From assembly GCA_905198865.1 (NCBI GenBank), contig CAJKEB010000072.1, positions 1 through 7,715 on the forward strand: DNA of 7,715 nucleotides, in the 5' to 3' direction. Made by a program: the position numbers and the translations under genes. Shown piece after piece: positions 1 to 4,550 of this stretch. The notes beneath the pieces were generated by a model, which searched no databases, was not told the DNA's origin, and was given only the letters and a program-made list of their open reading frames with translations. Source of the stretch: an uncultured Eubacteriales bacterium (GTDB lineage: Bacteria; Bacillota; Clostridia; Monoglobales; Monoglobaceae). Each line of letters opens with the position of its first letter. Position 1 is the stretch's first letter.

Positions 1-7
1 CACCTCC
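1..7 (-). promoter_or_regulatory. Possible ribosome binding site of a gene off the left edge
   Basis: The first seven bases read GGAGGTG on the minus strand, a near-ideal Shine-Dalgarno. Any start codon would lie just outside the window, so a minus-strand gene probably begins there. This rests on seven bases only. Confidence 0.3.
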
Positions 8-13
8 GTGTTC

Positions 14-92
14 GCTGTTTCACAGCTCACCTACCGCAGTTTGCATTACCGTCCATTGCATGGGCGGTGTCCGGCTGCAAGCTTTGCTTGCA
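14..92. other. Cluster of three short hairpins, possible structured RNA or dispersed repeat
   Basis: Three dyads occur in under 80 bases. They are GCTGT/ACAGC with loop TTC (14-26), ACCGTCCAT/ATGGGCGGT with loop TGC and one wobble pair (48-68), and TGCAAGC/GCTTGCA with loop TTT (76-92). The stretch is more GC-rich than the AT-rich DNA beside it. No T-run follows any stem on either strand, so these are not simple terminators. I see no convincing protein here. It could be a leader RNA of the gene to the left or an intergenic repeat. Confidence 0.4.
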
Positions 93-154
93 ATAATCCG
101 CACATAAACTATAATTTTACAAAGCAATCCATATACTTAATTTATAAAATCATT

Positions 155-1219
155 TTATCTCAATACAAATACCTGAGTCCAGTATATTGTGCCGTATTGG
201 TTTTTCACGGCTCCGATACCGATTTCTGTCACGTTTTTGTTTAATATATTCGCTCTGTGACCCGATGAGTTCATCCATGCGTCCATAACAGCCTCGGCTG
301 TCCTTTGTCCGTATGCAATGTTCTCTGCTGCGGATCTGAAGCTTATTCCGTTATTCTTCAGCCTATCAAACGGCGACAGTCCGTCCGGATTTATATGACT
401 GAAAAAGCTTCTGTCTATCATATCCTTGCTGTGTGCACGTGCAACATTCGCAACGTCATCTGCCCATGCAAGCGGACTTAACCCGTTCTCTGAACGCACT
501 TTATTCACCAGTTTAAGTACTTCCTGTTCCATATCGGATAGGTTTGACGGTGCCTGTGTCGGCTGAACCGCAGGAGTTTGCGTCGGCTCCGCAGTCGGTG
601 CATGTGTCGGCTGAACTTCAGGAGCATGCGTCGGCTCCGCAGTCGGTGCATGTGTCGGCTGAACTTCAGGAGCTTGCGTCGGCTCCACAGTCGGTGTCTG
701 TGTCGGCTGAACCGCAGGAGTTTGCGTCGGCTCCGCAGTCGGCGCCTGTGTCGGCTGAACCGCAGGAGTTTGCGTCGGCTCCGCAGTCGGACACAATATA
801 TTACCGCTACCGATAACAACACCGTTTATTCCGTCAAATTTATGTATACAGCTTAATACATCGCATATAGTCTGAGCTGACACAAACACTTTACCGTTTT
901 CCTCAAACGGTGCAGAGTCCAAATTTATACACTCTCCGTTTAACCACAGTTCACAGCTGTTTAGATTAATTGAGAGCTCAGACTCGCCGTTTTCGGCATA
1001 CAAGCATTTGTTTTCTGCGTCCCATTCAGCTTTCATACCCAGGCAATCTAAAAGATTTTCTGCTGGAATGAAGTTTGAGTTTTGACTTAATGCGCATGAG
1101 TTGTTAGTCGTAAGCTTATCTGCAAGTACATTGTTATAGCAGCTTTCTGCATATGCAGGAGCTGTGCTGATTAAGAGTGCGCAAGTAAGCGCAGATGTGA
1201 TTTTCCCAATTTTGTTCAT
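155..1219 (-). CDS. Secreted CAP-domain (YkwD/SCP-PR1-like) protein with Pro/Thr-rich repeat linker
   Basis: The product has 354 residues. The start is ATG at 1219, 10 nt after GGAGG (1230-1234); an upstream in-frame extension lacks a ribosome site. Residues 1-24 form a signal peptide (KIGK, hydrophobic stretch, AYA cleavage motif), so the protein is exported. Residues of roughly 45-142 form a small cysteine-rich domain resembling the copper-amine-oxidase N-terminal stalk domain common in clostridial exoproteins. Residues 144-224 are five 16-residue repeats of the PTAEPTQTPAVQPTQA type, a wall-spanning or flexible linker. From residue 226 to the end lies a CAP domain with HSKDM, FFSHINPDG, AENIAYG, SSGHRANILN and YWTQVF, which are the family signatures including the His/Glu/His cluster. 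Bacterial CAP proteins are extracellular, but their biochemical activity is mostly undefined. The gene appears intact and monocistronic behind its own promoter. Confidence 0.9.
   Translation of the reverse strand: MNKIGKITSALTCALLISTAPAYAESCYNNVLADKLTTNNSCALSQNSNFIPAENLLDCLGMKAEWDAENKCLYAENGESELSINLNSCELWLNGECINLDSAPFEENGKVFVSAQTICDVLSCIHKFDGINGVVIGSGNILCPTAEPTQTPAVQPTQAPTAEPTQTPAVQPTQTPTVEPTQAPEVQPTHAPTAEPTHAPEVQPTHAPTAEPTQTPAVQPTQAPSNLSDMEQEVLKLVNKVRSENGLSPLAWADDVANVARAHSKDMIDRSFFSHINPDGLSPFDRLKNNGISFRSAAENIAYGQRTAEAVMDAWMNSSGHRANILNKNVTEIGIGAVKNQYGTIYWTQVFVLR
549..788 (-). repeat. Five tandem 48-bp coding repeats in the CAP-protein linker
   Basis: Units lie at 549-596, 597-644, 645-692, 693-740 and 741-788. 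They are nearly identical, differing at a few positions such as ACTTCAGGAGC versus ACCGCAGGAGT. The period is a multiple of three, so each unit encodes 16 residues (P-T-x-E/Q-P alternation). Copy number can change by slippage or recombination without breaking the frame. The array is much more GC-rich than its surroundings. Confidence 0.95.
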
Positions 1220-1260
1220 TTTTGTTTTTCCTCCGTTTTGATATTCCCCCCGTTTCACAT

Positions 1261-1280
1261 TATGTAAAAATTTTTACATA
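1261..1280. promoter_or_regulatory. Perfect 20-bp palindrome at the start-site region of the CAP gene
   Basis: TATGTAAAAATTTTTACATA is a perfect palindrome. It begins about 6 bp downstream of the -10 box at 1286-1291, so it covers the predicted transcription start and early leader. This is a classic operator position. The repressor is unknown. Confidence 0.5.
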
Positions 1281-1285
1281 GGCTT

Positions 1286-1314
1286 ATTATACACGCTGTA
1301 TATAGCTTTGTAAA
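1286..1314 (-). promoter_or_regulatory. Sigma-A-type promoter of the CAP-domain gene
   Basis: On the minus strand, TTTACA (1309-1314) and TATAAT (1286-1291) are separated by 17 bp. The expected start near 1279 leaves a leader of about 60 nt before the ATG at 1219. Confidence 0.75.
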
Positions 1315-1317
1315 CAA

Positions 1318-1336
1318 AATAATTATGGTAATTATT
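1318..1336. promoter_or_regulatory. Dyad just upstream of the CAP-gene -35 box
   Basis: AATAATTA-TGG-TAATTATT is a perfect 8-bp inverted repeat with a 3-bp spacer. It lies 4 bp upstream of the -35 hexamer, a typical activator or second operator position. AT-richness makes a chance dyad possible. Confidence 0.35.
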
Positions 1337-1365
1337 CAATATAAATACATAATATATATCATTTT

Positions 1366-1401
1366 ACAATAAAAACAGACTGACATTATACAATCAGTCT
1401 G
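1366..1401 (-). terminator. Rho-independent terminator of the SSB-like gene
   Basis: On the minus strand, CAGACTGA (1394-1401) pairs with TCAGTCTG (1376-1383) across a 10-nt loop and is followed at once by TTTTTATTG. It lies 13 nt past the stop at 1414. Confidence 0.85.
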
Positions 1402-1413
1402 CAAAACAATATT

Positions 1414-2058
1414 CTATTCAACAACTTCCATTTTTGAAATTGAGACCTCATATGCGGTTTTCAGAACCGTTTCGGTTTCTGACACGTGTTTTTGATATTC
1501 GCGGCTTTGAATTCTGCCCCAGAGCTTCAGATTTGTTCCGACTTCAAGCGTCTGTGCAAACTTTGCGTTTCTTCCCCAGGCTATGCACGGTATATAATCC
1601 GACTTATTGTATGAGCGGTTGACGGCGAGCAGAATATCTGATATTTCTCTGCAAAACGGTGTAGTCCTGTATGAGGGCTTCTTGCATATGTAACCGTTTA
1701 AGTATATCTGATTTGGATTGGTTTTGATGAATTCTTCGGGACAGTTATCACTGTCAAGATACATGATTTCCTTTACAAAGACAGTCAGAATGAGCTTATT
1801 TCCCGTACCTGAATAATTATTATATGAGCGGTACTGTCCGTTAACCGAGACCAAATCGTTGATTTGCGGATAGTATCCACCGAAGAAACGCTCCGATATT
1901 GTTAAAGGAATTATGTCCTTGTTATCGCTTAGTCTTTCTACTGACAGTTTTACGGTATAATATTTTTCGCCGTATATTTCGTGTGATAACACAGGTTCAT
2001 CGTATATTGTACCTATAAGACTTACATGATTGTTTTCAAAATATGAGTTTTCCGACAT
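1414..2058 (-). CDS. Tandem OB-fold single-stranded DNA-binding (SSB-like) protein
   Basis: The product has 214 residues. ATG at 2058 is 10 nt after GGAGG (2069-2073). Two OB-fold units are visible. Residues 10-97 (HVSLIGTIYDEPVLS ... NDLVSVNGQYRSY) are divergent. Residues 115-212 carry the canonical SSB core: NQIYLNGYICKKP, then ISDILLAVNRSY, YIPCIAWGRNAKFA and LKLWGRIQSREY. Typical bacterial SSB has one OB fold and an acidic tail ending in a hydrophobic dipeptide. This protein has two folds and ends in KMEVVE, so the tail that recruits other replication and repair proteins seems absent. It probably coats single-stranded DNA in the cytoplasm, perhaps in competence, phage or specialised repair contexts. 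It starts 47 nt after the deacetylase remnant with no clear promoter between, so it may have been co-transcribed with that gene. Confidence 0.8.
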   Translation of the reverse strand: MSENSYFENNHVSLIGTIYDEPVLSHEIYGEKYYTVKLSVERLSDNKDIIPLTISERFFGGYYPQINDLVSVNGQYRSYNNYSGTGNKLILTVFVKEIMYLDSDNCPEEFIKTNPNQIYLNGYICKKPSYRTTPFCREISDILLAVNRSYNKSDYIPCIAWGRNAKFAQTLEVGTNLKLWGRIQSREYQKHVSETETVLKTAYEVSISKMEVVE

Positions 2059-2105
2059 TGTTTTTTTACCTCCGAATTTTCAATTTGTTTGTGCGGCGTT
2101 TATTT

Positions 2106-2741
2106 CTAATTCTCACAGAACTGCATTCCGTTGGGATCGATTTGATAGTTATCCTTGATTATCAGCTCGGATATCGGAACAATTTCATAGCCCTGAGCGA
2201 TTAAATCGTCCAGTATTCTCGGAAGTGCTTCCGGCGTATGCTTTGCGGCATTATGGAACAGAATGATTGAGCCGGGAGTGACCTTCGGAACAACTCTGTT
2301 ATAAATCTCATCTGCACTTAAGTCTTTCCAATCAAGGCTATCAATGTTCCATTGGATTGTATAATATCCGCATTCTCGCGCTGTTTTTACAACCTCGTCA
2401 TTATAGTCACCGTATGGCGGTCTGAATAAATTCGGACGTTTTCCGGTGATATTCTCGATTTTGTCTGCGCACTCATTTAGCTCTGCCTTCATTTTATCTG
2501 ATGAAATTTGCGTCATGTGCGGATGCGTCGCTGAATGGTTCATAATCTCATGGCCGGCGTCTGACAGTGATTTAACCGATTCAGGATAATTATCAACCCA
2601 ACCACCGACAACAAAAAAAGTAGTTCTGATATTTCTCTCACCAAGTATTCTTTTTAATTCTTCTGTGTCCTCATTTCCCCATGCTGATTGTTGACTGTTG
2701 AAACAGTTGAGTGTTAAAACATAATTACTGCCATGCCTGTC
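2106..2741 (-). pseudogene. 5'-truncated polysaccharide deacetylase (NodB/PdaB-like)
   Basis: The frame is open from the TAA at 2742-2744 to the stop at 2106, but contains no usable start before ATG 2543, which lies inside the catalytic domain. The family remnant is clear. It has TTFFVVGGWVDNYPESVKSL, the zinc-binding HEIMNHSATHPHM (H-x3-H), LFRPPYGDYND, the DSLDWKDL motif and LFHNAAKHT. These enzymes remove acetyl groups from N-acetylated sugars in cell-wall glycan using a metal and a catalytic aspartate. Here the expected TFD-type motif 1 before AWGNEDT reads TLNCFNSQQSAWG. The aspartate is gone and about five residues appear inserted. The signal or anchor segment is also missing, because the upstream DNA turns abruptly AT-rich and non-coding. 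I judge it dead. A short product from 2543 would lack motif 1. Confidence 0.8.
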
Positions 2742-2764
2742 TTATTATTAATTTATTAGAGGAT

Positions 2765-2869
2765 ATATCTTTATTATTACTAATTAGTATTTTATCTAAT
2801 TTATTAAATTTAGTATTTTATTTAATTGGTTAAATATTGCTGAATACTAATCAGTTATAATAAAGATAT
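2765..2869. repeat. Imperfect inverted repeat with 27-bp arms (MITE-like or large hairpin)
   Basis: The arm 2765-2791 (begins ATATCTTTATTAT, ends TTAGTATT) matches the reverse complement of 2843-2869 at 25 of 27 positions; 13 terminal bases are identical. The interior is about 50 bp. No target-site duplication is obvious. It lies about 20 bp beyond the truncated end of the deacetylase. Confidence 0.6.
2784..2835. repeat. Two tandem 26-bp direct repeats
   Basis: Copies at 2784-2809 and 2810-2835 both begin TTAGTATTTTAT and end TTAAAT, and differ at three positions. They overlap the left arm and interior of the larger inverted repeat. In such AT-rich DNA the significance is uncertain. Confidence 0.5.
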
Positions 2870-2893
2870 GAATATTTTGTGTAAATATTCATA
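2867..2893. repeat. Perfect 11-bp inverted repeat
   Basis: TATGAATATTT-TGTGT-AAATATTCATA forms a stem-loop. Its right arm overlaps the start of the 18-bp direct repeat at 2886. No convincing terminator T-run follows it. Confidence 0.55.
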
Positions 2894-2903
2894 AAAATCG
2901 TAA
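2886..2903. repeat. 18-bp direct repeat, copy 1
   Basis: TATTCATAAAAATCGTAA occurs here and again, identically, at 3493-3510. The two copies bracket the HEPN-MNT remnant. Confidence 0.7.
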
Positions 2904-2965
2904 GAATACGCTTTCGTGTTTTTAACTCGTATCTTCGGTAAAATAACACAAACGATATTTTTATG
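2890..2965. other. Nested stem structure, candidate structured RNA or element end
   Basis: The outer arms CATAAAAATCGT (2890-2901) and ACGATATTTTTATG (2952-2965) pair with a small bulge. Inside, AAGAATACG (2902-2910) pairs with CGTATCTT (2928-2935) with one bulged base. GTGTT in that inner loop could also pair with AACAC (2944-2948), giving a possible pseudoknot. The fold was found by eye and no energy calculation was done. Confidence 0.35.
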
Positions 2966-3025
2966 TCTTATTCAGTTGCAGGATTTATGATACTTGAATA
3001 ATACTAAAGCAAAATAGAAATATTG

Positions 3026-3054
3026 TTGACATTTTATTATCAGGAATGTATAAT
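3026..3054 (+). promoter_or_regulatory. Full-consensus sigma-A promoter of the MNT gene
   Basis: TTGACA (3026-3031), a 17-bp spacer and TATAAT (3049-3054) match the consensus exactly. The start site near 3061 leaves a short leader containing GGAGGG (3070-3075) 7 nt before the ATG at 3083. Confidence 0.9.
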
Positions 3055-3082
3055 AATATCAAAGAACCGGGAGGGATTTAAC

Positions 3083-3406
3083 ATGAACACATATACGCCC
3101 AATCAAGAGATTGACGCTATTAAAGACTGATTAGTTCAGGCTGTTGCTCCGCAGAAAATATACCTGTTTGGTTCCTTTGCCAAAGGGAATCCTACCGCTG
3201 ACAGTGACTATGACTTTTATATTGTAGTTCCTGATAATTCGGAAGACAGAATTGCTATAGCTCAAAAGGCATATAAATCCCTTCGTGGTGTGAGAAAACG
3301 TCCGGTAGATATAGTTGTTGGTTATGAAAGCACTTTTGCCGACAGAAAAAATTCTTTAACTATTGAAAATGTTATAGAAAAGGAAGGAATTTTATTATAT
3401 GGATAA
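3083..3406 (+). pseudogene. MNT-type nucleotidyltransferase (MntA-like antitoxin) with in-frame TGA at codon 16
   Basis: From ATG 3083 the frame gives 107 codons, a normal length for a minimal nucleotidyltransferase. It is interrupted once by TGA at 3128-3130 (AIKD*LVQAV). After the stop, the family signature is complete: YLFGSFAKG, then SDYDFYIVV with the paired aspartates, then the third acidic motif PVDIVV. MntA proteins are the antitoxin half of HEPN-MNT modules; they silence the HEPN RNase by transferring AMP to it. The TAA at 3404 overlaps the HEPN start at 3399 by 8 nt, the usual arrangement for the pair. No ATG, GTG or TTG lies between the TGA and the catalytic motif, so internal restart is unlikely. 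CGA (Arg) to TGA is the simplest origin. Promoter and ribosome site remain excellent. Confidence 0.85.
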
Positions 3407-3443
3407 AATAACTTCATTTAAAGAATGGTTGCAATTTGCTAGC
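3399..3443 (+). pseudogene. HEPN-domain toxin, only the first ~15 codons left
   Basis: ATG 3399 overlaps the MNT stop and opens MDKITSFKEWLQFAS, which resembles the amino end of minimal HEPN proteins paired with MNT antitoxins. After that the frame stays open to 3617, but the residues lose any HEPN character. The region that should hold the R-x4-6-H RNase motif is absent, and the frame runs straight through a terminator hairpin. HEPN toxins are RNases of roughly 120-140 residues, so most of the gene is deleted. The breakpoint near 3444 is estimated from loss of family resemblance. About 50 bp separate it from the second 18-bp repeat. Confidence 0.6.
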
Positions 3444-3492
3444 GTAATAGAAATACATGTAAATATAGAGGTTAAGGCTAAGACTAATCTTT

Positions 3493-3510
3493 TATTCATA
3501 AAAATCGTAA
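3493..3510. repeat. 18-bp direct repeat, copy 2
   Basis: TATTCATAAAAATCGTAA is identical to 2886-2903. It directly abuts the terminator hairpin on its right. Confidence 0.7.
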
Positions 3511-3552
3511 AAAATAGGCTCCAAGGTTTTGTTTATACCTTGAAGCCTTTTA
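3511..3552. terminator. Terminator between convergent HEPN-MNT and SLOG units
   Basis: AGGCTCCAAGGT (3516-3527) pairs with ACCTTGAAGCCT (3537-3548) except at one position, with a 9-nt loop. On the minus strand the stem is followed by ATTTTTTACG, and on the plus strand by TTTATATTT. It works best for the minus-strand SLOG transcript, and the internal mismatch becomes a G-U wobble on that strand. Confidence 0.75.
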
Positions 3553-3594
3553 TATTTAGTGTCAACATTGTTTATAGGTACTACCGCCATAAGT

Positions 3595-4248
3595 TTACTG
3601 TCTGTGCTTCAATATAATTTCAATGCCATCCACTGCTTTATTGTACAATGTATCCATATTACAAATCTCAACTGTTTTAATTCTTTCAGCTACATTTGTA
3701 TTCTATGAAATAAATGAAAGTTGCATATCATTTATAGGTTGGTTATTTGATAACAAATTTCTATATGTTTTCTGTGTTGATTGAGGGCAATGCTCAACTA
3801 AAAAGTTTAATTGAACCATCGTTCCAATAACAAACATTCTATGAAAAATAGTGGTATATACCAAAACCTTTTTATTTTGTTGAATAAGATTTATAATATT
3901 ATTTAAAGTACCGCGACTGCTTCCATCCCATATCATAAATCCATAGTCGGCATTATTAGCCATCGCAATATCCTTTTGCTTATAAAAATCAAATCCTTTT
4001 AAGGAAACGTCAACTTGAACATTTTCAACATTCCAATTTCCAATATTGTTTCTTGCCTGACCATTGCTTGCGAATACAGTAACATTCTTATATTGCATCT
4101 TCATGAAGAAATCTTGTACAGCTGTATCAACACCATAACAGTCACCAACAATAACACTGTGCTTGTTATTATATATTGACATAAGTCTTGCCTTAACATT
4201 ATCATCAAGGCTTTTTATATTTCTTGCACCTGCAATAAATATTTTCAT
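3595..4248 (-). pseudogene. SLOG/Rossmann-fold nucleotide-binding protein with in-frame TAG near the C-terminus
   Basis: The start is ATG at 4248, 7 nt after GAGGTG; an upstream GTG would overlap that ribosome site. Residues 1-181 end at TAG 3703-3705. The same frame then runs another 35 ordinary-looking codons (NTNVAERIKTVEICNMDTLY ... ILKHRQ) to TAA at 3595-3597, 47 nt before the terminator stem. I therefore treat 3595 as the ancestral end. The amino end MKIFIAGARNIKSLDD, SVIVGDCYGVDTAVQDFF and ADYGFMIWDGSSRGTLNNI fit a SLOG-type (LOG/DprA-like) Rossmann fold: a Gly loop, a G-D-x-x-G-V-D loop and an S-R-G-T-x-N motif. Such proteins bind or cleave nucleotides, and some act in phage-conflict systems. 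The exact substrate is unknown. It lies 18 nt after the phosphoribosyltransferase remnant, so the two form an operon. The 181-residue form may still fold. Confidence 0.65.
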
Positions 4249-4266
4249 AGGTATCACCTCACTAAA

Positions 4267-4521
4267 CTATGTCCTTGTTTTGGATACAGCAAAGACATAT
4301 ACTTTATCAATCAATGGGTCTTCTTTTAATTTTCTTGTACATTCAGTTATTGTTGCGCCGGTCGAAAACAAATCATCAATGATTAATATGTTACATTTTC
4401 GTACAGCTTTCTTTAGTACATTAATTGTCCCGGTTAAGTCTTTTCGTTCTTTTTCTAATTTTTTTGCCGGCACAGGTGAATTATTTACTAACACTTCGGA
4501 AGAAAGCGGAGCCGAAGCTCC
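4267..4521 (-). pseudogene. Phosphoribosyltransferase (ComF-like), 5' end removed at the IS boundary
   Basis: The retained C-terminal part contains NILIIDDLFSTGATITECTR, the diagnostic PRPP-binding loop of type I phosphoribosyltransferases, and ends KVYVFAVSKTRT at TAG 4267. Only about 80 residues survive outside the IS, against 200 or more in ComF-like proteins. The lost part should include the N-terminal substrate-binding half. The reading frame continues into IS DNA up to ATG 4641, but that start has no ribosome site and the added residues are an antisense-frame shadow of the transposase end. The upstream half is not found on the other side of the IS. These enzymes join a base to PRPP or release it. 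Pairing with a SLOG protein suggests nucleotide or base metabolism in a shared pathway, which is inference. Confidence 0.7.
4508..4521 (-). repeat. UUCG-loop hairpin abutting the left IS end
   Basis: On the minus strand GGAGC-TTCG-GCTCC forms a 5-bp stem closed by C(UUCG)G, an exceptionally stable tetraloop. It directly touches the terminal inverted repeat at 4522. Confidence 0.6.
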
Positions 4522-4538
4522 TTCAGATTGTCGAAAAA
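4522..4538 (+). repeat. IS left terminal inverted repeat
   Basis: It reads TTCAGATTGTCGAAAAA inward and differs from the right end at one C/T position. Confidence 0.8.
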
Positions 4539-4550
4539 CCCGTGTGTGCA

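Larger units (their letters stand above)
2742..3025. other. AT-rich gene-free spacer rich in inverted and direct repeats
   Basis: About 280 bp lack a supportable gene on either strand. The sequence holds an imperfect 105-bp inverted repeat, two 26-bp tandem repeats, an 11-bp hairpin, a nested structured block and one copy of an 18-bp direct repeat, each listed separately. It separates the broken deacetylase from the HEPN-MNT promoter. Confidence 0.7.

Noticed and set aside
8..244. Small plus-strand protein at the left edge
   Set aside because: No ribosome site, it runs through hairpins and antisense to the CAP gene end, and I see no recognisable family.
549..788. CRISPR array
   Set aside because: The 48-bp units are contiguous with no spacers, and they encode the protein linker in frame.
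505..856. Arg/Ser-rich or other small proteins across the repeat array
   Set aside because: They are open only because the 48-bp period is a multiple of three. None has a ribosome site, and the CAP frame explains the sequence.
3444..3617. Continuation of the HEPN gene as a real 72-residue protein
   Set aside because: The frame passes through the 18-bp repeat and the terminator hairpin, and loses HEPN resemblance after about 15 residues.
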